A stretch of 64,000 nucleotides of DNA from Thiotrichales bacterium. GTDB taxonomy: Bacteria; Pseudomonadota; Gammaproteobacteria; HK1. Below are positions 17,845 through 27,781 of the stretch, piece after piece. The DNA lies in assembly GCA_026709935.1 (NCBI GenBank), contig JAPOSC010000034.1, positions 123,688-187,687 on the forward strand. The letters run 5' to 3'. A program made the translations under genes and the position numbers. The first letter of the stretch is position 1, and each line of letters starts with the position of its first letter. The notes beneath the pieces are model-generated. The model was not told the DNA's origin. It saw only the letters and a list, made by a program, of their open reading frames with translations, and made no database searches.

Positions 17845-19179
17845 TCAGAGCGACTGGATGCGGTGATGAAGGTTCGGCGGAACTCGAAACACGAAGGTCT
17901 TTCTTCCGATCTGTCGCCGTTCTAGAAGGTTTAGCTCCGCTAGTTGGAATAGATCTGCTCGTGCAGTCGCGTAGACAACTCGATGACTCGTTCGGTGAGA
18001 TCGTATCGTGTACTCGGCGTCAGCGTGCCGGACTGCATGGGCGAGAAGCGCAAGCTGACGGTGATTGAGATTGGTGGACCGTCTGAGCATCCGTTCCACT
18101 TCCCGGGTCTGCTCGATCTTGTTCCTGATATACGACTCGATCTCCGCGAGGGCACGCAGGATTATCTCGATCTGGTGCACGATGAAGTAGGTGAGGTCGT
18201 TTTCGTCAGTCTCAGTGTACAGAAACGCACGACTGTATCTCGCGGGTGCTTTCTTAAGATACCGACTGATAGAGGTAAACTCGAACATCCAGTAGCCATT
18301 TCGCAGCATCGACCAGTAAAAGAGCGCTCGGGCAGTGCGGCCGTTTCCATCTTGGAATGGGTGGTCCCAAGCTAACCAGAAATGGAGTATGACAGCGCGG
18401 ATAACTGGATGCAGAAATGGCTTATCGGAGGGACCTTCGTTGGCGAACCGGAGCATCTCCTGCATCCGGTTCGGAAGCTCTATAGCTGGGGGAGGCGTAT
18501 GGACAACCCGCTGATCGCGCTCATCCCACACCCTGACGCGCTCATCATCCGGACGCTGGATGCGGCCTTCGCTCTCCGAATCGTCCAGAGTATCAGCAGT
18601 GAGGGTAGCGTGTAGCTGCAGCAGGGCATCGATGGTGAGCGGGTTCTCCTGGAGTCGACGAATGTCTTCCATCGCCCGATAGTTGTTCAGGATCATCTGC
18701 TCACTCCGGTTCCTCGGATGCCGTCCCGCGCGGATCATGTTCGTGGCGACGAGGCGGGTGGTGGACGCTCCTTCGAGCTGGCTCGAAGTGATCGCCTCCT
18801 CAATGAGGGAGTTGACGATGAACCGGTCACGGTTCTCCGGATTAACCACGGGTTCGGCGATCCCCACCCAGCCTCTCGCCTGACTGTCGATTCGGTGCAG
18901 GGCCTGCTGCAACTGATCCGGAAGCATGTAGACGAATGGCTGGCCACGAGTATCCCGGAGAGGGATCTGGAGGTACTGGCTGTGGCGGGAGAACTTGATC
19001 CCGAGCCACCACTGTTCAGACGTCAATCCTTCAGGGGGCTCTCGCCGACAAAGCCGACTCCAGTGATCATAGCAATCTCCAACAGTCGGACCGAGTGGAT
19101 GTTTCAGTAAATCCATGAACTTCTCGCTATTCTCGGCGAGTAACTTGTGAAACGGCTTCGGGGTGAGTGGTTGCTTCAT
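17845..19179 (-). CDS. Fic family protein with N-terminal inhibitory motif
   Basis: 444 residues from ATG 19179, which has GGAAGG eight bases upstream; an in-frame TTG at 19194 is less likely. The Fic motif is complete, HPFQDGNGRTAR at 273-284, with catalytic His273. The autoinhibitory (S/T)xxxE(G/N) motif occurs as SSQLEG (S132, E136, G137), so this is a class II, N-terminally inhibited Fic. The C-terminal part looks like a winged-helix region (LFQLAELNLLERRQIGRKTFVF). Fic enzymes usually transfer AMP from ATP to Ser/Thr/Tyr of target proteins. The gene is clearly AT-richer than its neighbours, and its 5' flank is strongly AT-rich with palindromes, both signs of transfer. Target unknown. Confidence 0.93.
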   Translation of the reverse strand: MKQPLTPKPFHKLLAENSEKFMDLLKHPLGPTVGDCYDHWSRLCRREPPEGLTSEQWWLGIKFSRHSQYLQIPLRDTRGQPFVYMLPDQLQQALHRIDSQARGWVGIAEPVVNPENRDRFIVNSLIEEAITSSQLEGASTTRLVATNMIRAGRHPRNRSEQMILNNYRAMEDIRRLQENPLTIDALLQLHATLTADTLDDSESEGRIQRPDDERVRVWDERDQRVVHTPPPAIELPNRMQEMLRFANEGPSDKPFLHPVIRAVILHFWLAWDHPFQDGNGRTARALFYWSMLRNGYWMFEFTSISRYLKKAPARYSRAFLYTETDENDLTYFIVHQIEIILRALAEIESYIRNKIEQTREVERMLRRSTNLNHRQLALLAHAVRHADAEYTIRSHRTSHRVVYATARADLFQLAELNLLERRQIGRKTFVFRVPPNLHHRIQSL

Positions 19180-19223
19180 GATTTGACCTTCCAATTCAGA
19201 AATGTATCAATTTCTATTACATT

Positions 19224-19298
19224 GATAATTATCTTACAGGATCTATCATTTTTTTATCAATTCAGTCGGATATGATAAATTCTGATGAAAATTCATCA
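19224..19298 (-). promoter_or_regulatory. AT-rich palindromes upstream of fic, probable operators
   Basis: GATAATTATC at 19224-19233 is a perfect 10-bp palindrome. TGATGAA-AA-TTCATCA at 19283-19298 is an inverted repeat with 7-base arms. TATCA/TGATA also recurs between them. Position 45-120 bases upstream of the fic start suits binding of a repressor or of the Fic protein's own C-terminal winged-helix part. The function is inferred. Confidence 0.45.
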
Positions 19299-19413
19299 AT
19301 TCTGTGTCAAGGAGCCTGACTTCCAACATAATCTACGCGCTTCGAGGCCGGGGCAGGTCAACCCCTGATGTCTACCGGCTGACGCACCAATTTGAATCAG
19401 CTCCTCGAATTGT

Positions 19414-19430
19414 TGCATTATTTTGGTGCA
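19414..19430 (+). promoter_or_regulatory. NtrC enhancer-type site for glnA
   Basis: TGCATTATTTTGGTGCA differs at two positions from the enteric glnA site TGCACTATATTGGTGCA. A weaker half-site GCACCAATTTGAATCA lies about 31 bases upstream (around 19384-19399), three helical turns away, as in the paired sites of enteric glnA. It lies roughly 190 bases before the predicted start of transcription, a normal enhancer distance. Confidence 0.65.
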
Positions 19431-19586
19431 ATCCCCGTCGAGATCGAGCCGTGAGGCAGATGTCACCGTCCCCGGTTCGGGTGCGCGTCGCCGGGTACAC
19501 CTGCGCTTGACGCCGGATTCTCGTCCTCGCCGCACCGTGATCCCCGGTGCGGCCAGTCCCGCGCGCGACTACTGGAACCGATTCAA

Positions 19587-19602
19587 TGGCACGCAGAGTG
19601 CA
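19587..19602 (+). promoter_or_regulatory. Sigma-54 (RpoN) promoter for glnA
   Basis: TGGCACG-CAGA-GTGCA fits the consensus TGGCACR-N4-TTGCW with correct -24 GG / -12 GC spacing and one mismatch in the -12 element. It lies about 100 bases upstream of the glnA ATG and downstream of the NtrC-type site. Confidence 0.7.
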
Positions 19603-19705
19603 TACGGGAATTGCTTTCGTACTGTTCACCGCGGCGAGATCGCAGACCCGCCCAACCTGAATCCACCCACACCCAACCCACAACTACCAAGGGAGAATTC
19701 CGGAA

Positions 19706-21112
19706 ATGTCCGCCGAAGACGTATTGAAGATGCTTGCAGAGAAAGAGGTGAAGTTTGTCGACCTGCGCTTCACCGACACGCGTGGAAAGGAGCAGCACGT
19801 CAGCGTCCCGACCAGTTTTGCGGACGAGGAGCTGTTCGAAGACGGCAAGATGTTCGACGGCTCGTCCATCGCCGGCTGGAAGGGCATCCAGGAATCGGAC
19901 ATGGTGCTGATGCCCGATCCCGAGAGCGCCATCCTCGACCCTTTCACCGACGAGCCGACGCTGAACCTGCGTTGCAACGTGCTCGACCCCCTGACCATGA
20001 CCGGCTACGAGCGGTGTCCGCGTTCGCTCGCCGGGCGGGCGATGGCGTACATGCAGTCGACCGGCATCGCCGACGATGTGCTGTTCGGCCCCGAGCCCGA
20101 GTTCTTCGTGTTCGATTCGGTGACCTGGACCGACGACATGTCCGGTACGTCGTACCGCATCCGCTCCGAGGAGGCCGACTGGAGCAAGGGTCTCGAATTC
20201 GAGGACGGCAACATGGGGCATCGCCCCGGGGTCAAGGGCGGCTACTTCCCGGTCCCGCCGGTCGACTCGCTGTCCGATCTCCGCGCCGCGATGTGTCTCG
20301 CGATGGAGGAGATGGGGCTCACCGTCGAAGTCCATCACCACGAGGTGGCCACCGCCGGGCAGTGCGAGATCGGCACGAAGTTCGCGAGTCTCATCCGCAA
20401 GGCCGACGAACTCCAGATCCTCAAGTACTGCGTGCACAACGTGGCCCATGCCTACGGCAAGACCGCGACGTTCATGCCGAAGCCCCTCGTCGGCGACAAC
20501 GGCAGCGGCATGCACTGCCACCAGTCGCTGCAGAAGGAGGGCAAGAATCTCTTCGGCGGGAACAAGTACGCGGGGCTCTCGCAGGAAGCACTGTGGTACA
20601 TCGGCGGCATCTTCAAGCATGCGCGCGCGCTGAACGCGTTCACCAACTCCGGCACCAACAGCTACAAGCGCTTGGTGAAGGGGTTCGAGGCGCCGACCCT
20701 GCTTGCGTACTCCGGGCGCAACCGCTCCGCGTCGGTGCGGATCCCGCATTCCAGCGCCGCCGCTCGCCGCGTCGAGGTGCGGTTCCCGGACTCCAGCGGC
20801 AACGCGTACCTCATGTTCTCGGCGATGCTGCTCGCGGGACTCGACGGCATCCAGAACCGGATCGATCCGGGTGAGCCGATGGACAAGGATCTCTACGATC
20901 TGCCGCCGGAAGAAGAGGCGAACATCAAGACCGTGTGCAACACCCTGGAGCAGGCCCTGGAGGCGCTCGACCGCGACCGCGACTTCCTCAAGGCGGGCGG
21001 GGTGTTCAGCGATGACTTCATCGACGCCTACATCGGGCTCAAGGAAGAGGAGTCCACCCGCTTCCTGATGACCACCCATCCGGTGGAGTTCGACATGTAC
21101 TACAGCCTTTGA
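19706..21112 (+). CDS. glnA: Glutamine synthetase, type I
   Basis: 468 residues, the classical GSI-beta length. Catalyses glutamate + NH3 + ATP to glutamine. Visible motifs: [75 protein letters not shown] ATP segment and [21 protein letters not shown]. The adenylylation site is present at Tyr397 in DLYDLPPEE, so control by GlnE adenylyltransferase is expected. GGGAGA precedes the ATG. A sigma-54 promoter with an NtrC-type site lies upstream and ntrB-ntrC follow, the familiar glnALG order. A long hairpin separates glnA from ntrB. Confidence 0.98.
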   Translation: MSAEDVLKMLAEKEVKFVDLRFTDTRGKEQHVSVPTSFADEELFEDGKMFDGSSIAGWKGIQESDMVLMPDPESAILDPFTDEPTLNLRCNVLDPLTMTGYERCPRSLAGRAMAYMQSTGIADDVLFGPEPEFFVFDSVTWTDDMSGTSYRIRSEEADWSKGLEFEDGNMGHRPGVKGGYFPVPPVDSLSDLRAAMCLAMEEMGLTVEVHHHEVATAGQCEIGTKFASLIRKADELQILKYCVHNVAHAYGKTATFMPKPLVGDNGSGMHCHQSLQKEGKNLFGGNKYAGLSQEALWYIGGIFKHARALNAFTNSGTNSYKRLVKGFEAPTLLAYSGRNRSASVRIPHSSAAARRVEVRFPDSSGNAYLMFSAMLLAGLDGIQNRIDPGEPMDKDLYDLPPEEEANIKTVCNTLEQALEALDRDRDFLKAGGVFSDDFIDAYIGLKEEESTRFLMTTHPVEFDMYYSL

Positions 21113-21148
21113 CGGTTCCGGTGCCCGCATCTGCGGGGCGGACGCGAG

Positions 21149-21179
21149 ACCGGCCGGCAGCGCCCCGCTGTCGGCCGGT
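21149..21179 (+). terminator. Long GC-rich hairpin between glnA and ntrB
   Basis: ACCGGCCGGCAGCG, loop CCC, CGCTGTCGGCCGGT: 14-bp stem with a single G-T wobble. It starts 36 bases after the glnA stop. No U-tract follows, so it may act as a partial terminator or as a barrier that stabilises the glnA message and lowers ntrBC expression, as in other glnALG operons. Confidence 0.6.
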
Positions 21180-21201
21180 GGGAATCGAACCCCAAAACCG
21201 C

Positions 21202-22379
21202 ATGGCCCGGCCCCGCTTTCCGGCCATGATCCGAGCCGAATCGACAGTGCCGAATTCCGCTCCTGACCCGAGCGGTCCCGCAACCGGTGCCGCGATCGGC
21301 CCCGCGATCGTCACCGCACTCCTCGATCACCTGTCGACCGCGGTCCTGGTGCTCGATCGGCGGTCGGTGCTGGAGCGCATGAACCCGGCTGCGGAAGCGC
21401 TGCTCGATACCAGCATGCAGGCCGCCGGTGGCGCGCCGCTGTCGGCGATCGTCGACGCGGGCGAACTGCTCGACGCGCTCGACCGGGTGCTCGATACGGG
21501 GGAACCGCTGACCGAGCGAGCCCTTGCCATCACCCTCGACACGGGCCGGACCCGTGTCGTCGACTGCACCCTGACTCCCATTTCGGCGGCAGAACGCGGG
21601 GCGGCGGCCCCCGTCGAGCCGCGGGTCGTCGTGGAGCTGGTGCCGCTCGACCGTCACCACCAGATCACGCGCGAGGAGCGGCTGCTCACCCAGATCGCCC
21701 ATGCCCGGAACCTGGTGCGGCGGCTCGGTCACGAGATCAAGAATCCCCTCGGCGGACTGAGAGGGGCGGCGCAGCTTCTTCAGGGCGAGCTGCCGGACGC
21801 GGCGTTGCGCGAATACACCGGGGTCATCATCCGCGAGGCGGATCGTCTCACGGCCCTTGTCGATCGGATGATCGGACCGCGCCGCCCGCCCCGCATGGAG
21901 CCGGTGAACATCCACGAAGTGACCGAACGCGTGCGGGCCCTCGTCAACGCCGAGACCCCGGCGAGCATCGTGGTCGAGCGCGACTACGACCCGAGCATTC
22001 CGGAACTGGTCGCGGATCCCGAGCTCCTCATCCAGGCGATGCTGAACATCGCGCGCAACGCGGTGCACGCGCTGGGCGAAGGCGGCCGCATCGTGCTCAG
22101 AACCCGGGTGCAACGCCGAGTCAGTATCGGCGTCCGCCAGCACCGGCTCATGTGCCGGATCGATGTGGCCGACGACGGACCGGGCATTCCCGACGACCTG
22201 GTGGAAAGCATGTTCTATCCCCTGGTGTCGGGGCGCGGAGGGGGCGCAGGACTCGGACTTTCGATTGCGCAGTCACTCGTCTACGAGCACGGAGGGATCA
22301 TCGAGTGCACCAGCCGGCCCGGCGACACCACGTTCGGCATCCTGCTGCCGATGGACAACGCGCATCGAGGCCCGCGCCC

Positions 22380-22383
<4 letters not shown>
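21202..22383 (+). CDS. glnL: Nitrogen regulation sensor histidine kinase NtrB
   Basis: About 393 residues from ATG 21202; ATG 21226 is an alternative and neither has a strong ribosome site. Layout: disordered N-terminal stretch, PAS domain from about residue 45 (HLSTAVLVLDRRSVLERMNPAAEALL), HisKA with the phosphorylated His in RLGHEIKNPLGGLRGAAQLL (about H177), and a HATPase domain with NIARNAVHAL (N box), VADDGPGIP (G1) and GRGGGAGLGLSIAQSLV (G2). NtrB is a soluble kinase/phosphatase that answers PII and phosphorylates NtrC under nitrogen limitation. Its stop overlaps the ntrC start (ATGA), indicating coupled translation. Confidence 0.93.
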
Positions 22384-23888
<1,505 letters not shown>

Positions 23889-23902
23889 GCCCGGGCGGTT
23901 GA

Positions 23903-23942
23903 CCGAAATCGCGCCGCGGGATGGCCTCTCGGAGCGCCGGAT
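23903..23942 (+). repeat. Dispersed intergenic repeat, copy E
   Basis: Starts CCGAAATCGCGCCGCGGGA and continues TGGCCTCTCGGAGCG. It lies 15 bases after the ntrC stop and is most similar to copy D at 55108-55149 (GCGCCG(C/T)GGGATGG(C/T)CTCTCGGAGC shared). Confidence 0.6.
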
Positions 23943-24101
23943 CTCCCCTCAGTCGGCCCTGGCGGGGATGGCTCCGAACAATGCCGAGTAGCCGCCCGCT
24001 CCGAAAGTTCGTTCCCTGACAACGGAAGGATTACGCGCAAAACAGCGGTGAGTCCCCGCGAGAATCGCACTTCGAGCGAGGCGTCGCCTCGACATCCCCG
24101 A

Positions 24102-25319
24102 TCAATCAGCTCCGGCCGGGAGGGGGACCGGTCGGCGCCGGCCGGGCAGCAGGGCGCCCGCGGTCGCGGCCACGATGGCGGCGGTGCCGAGCCAGACGAA
24201 CAGCAGGTCGAAGCCGCCGTGGGCATCGAAGACCCGGCCGGCGAGGATGACAGTCAGGCCGGCGACGCCGAGTGCGAGGACGAACTTCGCCCCGTAGGCG
24301 AGCGAGCGCCAGCGCGCCGGCGTGTATTGCGCCACCAGCATGTTCTCGGCCGCGTTGAAGGAAAGGTTGAAACTCAGCGCCAGCAGGGCGGTCACCAGCA
24401 GCGAGGCGCCGGTCATGGACACGATCACGAAGAGCAGCGGCACCTGGAGCATCCAGAAGACGAGGTAGATGCTGCGGGCCGAAAACCGGTCGGCGAGCCA
24501 CCCGCCAAGGATCGCGCTGGCCGATGCGGCCCCGGAGACGATCCCCACCAGCAGCCCGATTTGGGTGTAGCTCGTGTCCGGGCCGGCGCCGAGCCCCATC
24601 TCGAACATCTTGGGCATGGTGTTGGTGATCCCCGCGTACACGAACCCCGAGCACGCCATGGTGACGGTGAGGATGAGGAACACGCGAAGCGCGTCGCCCG
24701 GCTCCCGCACCGGGGGCGGCACCCGGTCGGTCCTCGCGTCCGCGACTCGGCCGCGCCGCCAGGCGACGAGCAGCGCGAGTCCCGCCGCCACCGCGACGAC
24801 CCCCGGAATCACGAAGGCGGCGCGCCAGGAGAAGTAGTCGATCATGAGTCCGACGAATACCGGCGCCACCGAGTTGCCGGCATTGCCGAAGACGCCGTTG
24901 ATGCCGAGGCTCATGCCCTGCTTGCGGGCCGACGCCACGATCCAGGCGATGCCGACCGGGTGGTAGATGGCGGCGAACAGCCCGATCAGGGTCAAACCCC
25001 AGAACACCATGCCCGGACCGTTGGCGAGACCGGTGACGATGGCGCCGACGCCGACCCCGAAGAAGAAGATCACCATCATGCCGACCTGGCTCCAGCGGTC
25101 GCCCAGCCAGCCGGCGGGCAGAGCCGCGACCCCGTAGAGTACGAGCCCGAGGCTGGAAAGCGTCAGCAGTTCGCCGTAGGGCAGGTCGAACACCTGCGGC
25201 AGATAGAGGACGGCGGTGGCGTAGAGCACGGTGTACATGTGCGTGCAGGCATGCCCGACATTGGAGAACGCGATCGCGGTGCGGTCCCGGGTCCGCTGTT
25301 GTCGGGCGGCGGGGGTCAT
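24102..25319 (-). CDS. Major facilitator superfamily transporter
   Basis: 405 residues with about twelve hydrophobic helices. The MFS loop 2-3 motif appears as GWLGDRWSQVGMM and a matching GGWLADRFSARSIYL follows helix 8. Starts with ATG at 25319, overlapping the xdhA stop by 4 bases, so it is the last gene of a uraH-xdhA-transporter operon. The association suggests uptake or export of a purine, urate or breakdown product, but the protein does not belong to the usual NCS2/UapA purine permeases, so the substrate is inference only. No gene follows on this strand before the ntrC 3' end. Confidence 0.88.
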   Translation of the reverse strand: MTPAARQQRTRDRTAIAFSNVGHACTHMYTVLYATAVLYLPQVFDLPYGELLTLSSLGLVLYGVAALPAGWLGDRWSQVGMMVIFFFGVGVGAIVTGLANGPGMVFWGLTLIGLFAAIYHPVGIAWIVASARKQGMSLGINGVFGNAGNSVAPVFVGLMIDYFSWRAAFVIPGVVAVAAGLALLVAWRRGRVADARTDRVPPPVREPGDALRVFLILTVTMACSGFVYAGITNTMPKMFEMGLGAGPDTSYTQIGLLVGIVSGAASASAILGGWLADRFSARSIYLVFWMLQVPLLFVIVSMTGASLLVTALLALSFNLSFNAAENMLVAQYTPARWRSLAYGAKFVLALGVAGLTVILAGRVFDAHGGFDLLFVWLGTAAIVAATAGALLPGRRRPVPLPAGAD

Positions 25320-27085
25320 CGGCGCGGCTCCGCCGCGCCGGTGGCCGGGGTGCGGGCGCCGCCGGGCGAGATCGTCCGACCCGAATGACGGCCGTCGTCC
25401 TGCCGTTCCCGAACGCCGATGATCCGGGTTTCGGAGGTGGGACGCCCGGCGATCTCGGCCAGCGCTTTCAGCAGCAGCGAGCGGGCGACACGCATGCGGT
25501 AGCGTGCGCTCGCGCGATGGTCGTCGATGGGGGAGAAGTCCTGCGCGAGGGCGTCCGCCGCCCCTGGCCAAGAGGCGGGGTCGCGCAGGCGGAGGTCGGT
25601 GACGGCGCGTTCGGTGGCCGCCGCCCGCCTGGGAGTCGCCGCCATGCCGCCGAAGGCGATGCGCGCACCGGCGATACGGCCCCGGTGGACGCGGAACCGG
25701 AACGCACCGAGCAATGCCGAGATGTCCTGGTCGAAGCGCTTGGAAATCTTGTAGCAGCGAAAGTGCGCGTCGGTTTCGAGGCGCGGCACGGCGATGCGGG
25801 TGAGGATCTCGCCGGGGGCGCGATCCTGGCGGCCGTAGTCGAGGAAGAAGTCCTCCAGCGCGAGCATTCGGTGCGCATCGCCGTGGCGCAGCTCGATGGT
25901 CGCTCCGAGCGCGATCAGCACCGGCGGTGAATCGCCGATCGGCGAGCCGTTGGCGATGTTGCCGCCGACGGTGCCGGTGGCGCGCACCTGCTTCGAGCCG
26001 AGGCGGCGCAGCATCTCGCCCACGTCCGGATCGATGGCGCCGAGCGCGGCTTCCGCCTCCGCGTAGGTGGCGGCGGCGCCGATCTCGACCCGGTCGTCCG
26101 CCTCCCGCACCTCGTGGAGCGCGGCGACCCGCCCGGTGTGCACGATGCGCGGCAGGTCCCGGAGCTGCTTGGTGATCCACAGGCCCACATCGGTCGCCCC
26201 GCCGACGAGGGTGGCGTCGGGGTAACGCGCGCAGAGGGCGGCGAGCGCATCCTCGCTCGCGGGCGCGGCGAAGAAGGATGCGTCATCGCCAACGAAGAGG
26301 TCGGCATCGTCGGAAGGACCGGTGGGGCGAAAACGCTCGGTCTCTCCGGGGGGCTCGGTATGGCCGGGGGCTCGGGCGTCGCCGCGGCGCGCCGGACCTC
26401 CGGGGAGGTCATCGTGGCCGGATGGCTTGAAACGAGATGCCGGCGCCGGGGTGTTGGAGCGCGTCGGACCTCCGGGGCGATGTCCATCGCCCGAAGGATC
26501 GGCGCCCTCCGAGGGGCTTGCTCCGCGCGAAAGCCCTGCGAGCAATCCGGCCGTCTCCGCCGCGTGCTTCGCGAACGCATCGGTCGCCTCTCCCGTGCAG
26601 CATGCGAGCGCGGCGTCCGCGATTGGCCGGTAGCCGGTACAGCGGCAGAGGTTGCCGGCGAGCCAGTCGTTCACCACGGTCCGGTCCGGCCGCAGGCCCG
26701 AGTGATAGAGGGTGAAAAGGCTCATCACGAATCCGGGGGTGCAGAAGCCGCACTGCGATCCATGCAGATCGACCATGGCGCGCTGCACGGGATGCAGCGC
26801 ACCGTCCGCGGATGCGAGATCCTCCACGGCGACGACCGCGGCCCCGTCGACCATGCCGAGAAGCAGGATGCAGCTATTGACCGGCCGCCAGGTCACGCCG
26901 CCGTGGCCGTCGGGGCGCCCGACCGCGACGGTGCAGGCTCCGCAGTCGCCCTCCGCGCAGCCTTCCTTGGTGCCGTACGCGCGCTCGTGGAGCCGGAGAT
27001 GGTCGAGCAGGGTCTCGACCGGGGCGAAATCGCGTCGCTCGACGACCCGGCCGCGGCGGACGAAGCGGACCGCGTTGCGCGCCAT
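25316..27085 (-). CDS. xdhA: Xanthine dehydrogenase small subunit (2Fe-2S and FAD domains)
   Basis: 589 residues. The N-terminal plant-type ferredoxin domain carries C43, C48, C51 and C72; the [2Fe-2S] helical domain carries C112, C115, C147 and C149 (QCGFCTPGF, NLCRCTGYRPI). From about 263 the FAD-binding domain follows (LVGGATDVGLWITKQL, GGNIANGSPIGDSPPVLIALGA) and then a CO-dehydrogenase flavoprotein C-terminal domain. Residues about 188-262 form a Gly/Pro/Arg-rich linker far longer than usual. XdhA passes electrons from the molybdenum subunit to NAD. The gene lies 3 bases after uraH and overlaps the MFS gene. The partners xdhB and xdhC are absent from this operon and window, which is odd because the small subunit is inactive alone. 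Confidence 0.93.
   Translation of the reverse strand: MARNAVRFVRRGRVVERRDFAPVETLLDHLRLHERAYGTKEGCAEGDCGACTVAVGRPDGHGGVTWRPVNSCILLLGMVDGAAVVAVEDLASADGALHPVQRAMVDLHGSQCGFCTPGFVMSLFTLYHSGLRPDRTVVNDWLAGNLCRCTGYRPIADAALACCTGEATDAFAKHAAETAGLLAGLSRGASPSEGADPSGDGHRPGGPTRSNTPAPASRFKPSGHDDLPGGPARRGDARAPGHTEPPGETERFRPTGPSDDADLFVGDDASFFAAPASEDALAALCARYPDATLVGGATDVGLWITKQLRDLPRIVHTGRVAALHEVREADDRVEIGAAATYAEAEAALGAIDPDVGEMLRRLGSKQVRATGTVGGNIANGSPIGDSPPVLIALGATIELRHGDAHRMLALEDFFLDYGRQDRAPGEILTRIAVPRLETDAHFRCYKISKRFDQDISALLGAFRFRVHRGRIAGARIAFGGMAATPRRAAATERAVTDLRLRDPASWPGAADALAQDFSPIDDHRASARYRMRVARSLLLKALAEIAGRPTSETRIIGVRERQDDGRHSGRTISPGGARTPATGAAEPRR
26395..26410. repeat. GACCTCC-GG-GGAGGTC palindrome inside the xdhA linker
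   Basis: Perfect 7-base arms around GG within the low-complexity linker of xdhA. GTCGGACCTCCGGGG recurs nearby at about 26463-26477. The motif resembles the CCTCCCGGAGG core of the intergenic repeat family. Confidence 0.5.
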
Positions 27086-27088
27086 TGC

Positions 27089-27439
27089 TCAGCTTCCCCG
27101 GTAGGTGGAGTACCCGTAGGCGGAGAGCAACAACGGGACGTGGTAGTGCTGATTCGGGTCGGTGATGCCGAAGCGGATGGGGATTTCGTCGAGAAAGAGC
27201 GGGTCTCCATCGATGCCGTGGCGGGCGCGGAGGTACGCACCGGCAAGGAAGCGCAGCTCGTAACGTCCGGCGACGAGCGCGCCCCCTTCGAGGAGCGGCG
27301 CGTCCACCCGGCCGTCGGCATTGGTAGTCACCGTCTTGAGCCACCGCGCGCCGTCGCCGGCGGTGTGGAGCTCGATGTCGAGACCCGCGGCCGGCGTGCC
27401 TGCCATGGTGTCCAGCACGTGGGTGGTCAGTCGGCCCAT
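27089..27439 (-). CDS. uraH: 5-hydroxyisourate hydrolase
   Basis: 116 residues, the size of HIUase. Begins [19 protein letters not shown] with the conserved active-site His, has the family Arg in the middle (RYELRF) and ends with the diagnostic transthyretin-family C-terminus [22 protein letters not shown] carries further catalytic His. It opens 5-hydroxyisourate, the product of urate oxidation, on the way to allantoin. It is the first gene of the uraH-xdhA-MFS operon, with 3 bases to xdhA. OHCU decarboxylase and urate oxidase genes are not in the window. ATG start with sensible spacing. Confidence 0.95.
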   Translation of the reverse strand: MGRLTTHVLDTMAGTPAAGLDIELHTAGDGARWLKTVTTNADGRVDAPLLEGGALVAGRYELRFLAGAYLRARHGIDGDPLFLDEIPIRFGITDPNQHYHVPLLLSAYGYSTYRGS

Positions 27440-27587
27440 CTCCGCTCGCTCCCGTTGCCGATCCGGGCTGCCACTCGGGCCGCGAGGATCGTGTCTGGTC
27501 GATTATCCCAGCCGGGCCGGGTTCGGGAAAGCGGAGCACGCTTCGGCCGAAATCATTTCATGCTGTGGATCAGGTGGGACCTGGGGC

Positions 27588-27614
27588 GGTCGGATGGCGT
27601 TCCGTCATCCGACC
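27588..27614. repeat. Strong 12-bp hairpin GGTCGGATGGCG-TTC-CGTCATCCGACC
   Basis: Eleven Watson-Crick pairs plus one G-T wobble and a 3-base loop. No gene ends here on either strand, so an ordinary terminator role is unlikely; it may mark the border of the transferred fic segment. Confidence 0.6.
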
Positions 27615-27702
27615 AACCCGAATTCGTGCCCCAAGTGAGTATCGCTGTGCAGCAGAGACGTGCGTTACTGCGTCGTCATTTACGTATACATATACAGCAT
27701 CA

Positions 27703-27732
27703 TTGACTTGAATTATTACAACACATTACACT
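27703..27732 (+). promoter_or_regulatory. Sigma-70-type promoter for the second fic gene
   Basis: TTGACT (27703-27708), 18-base AT-rich spacer, TACACT (27727-27732): 5/6 and 4/6 matches to consensus, about 50 bases upstream of the fic ATG. Confidence 0.5.
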
Positions 27733-27781
27733 TGCATAAGTACGACACGTCAAACTTGTGAAATAGCGGAGATGGTCCGTC

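Larger units (their letters stand above)
19195..19705. other. Shared regulatory region between fic and glnA
   Basis: 511 bases without a gene. The left part (19195-19300) is AT-rich with several TATCA/TGATA motifs and two palindromes and should control fic. The right part carries NtrC-type and sigma-54-type sites for glnA. Confidence 0.65.
27440..27781. other. Divergent intergenic region between uraH and the second fic gene
   Basis: 342 bases without a gene. GC-rich near uraH, then AT-rich from about 27640. Contains a strong hairpin (27588-27614) and a probable sigma-70 promoter for fic (27703-27732). Confidence 0.6.

Noticed and set aside
21177..21200. GGAATCGAACCCC resembles the T-arm of a minus-strand tRNA
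   Set aside because: Only three of five T-stem pairs form and no acceptor, anticodon or D arm fits around it.
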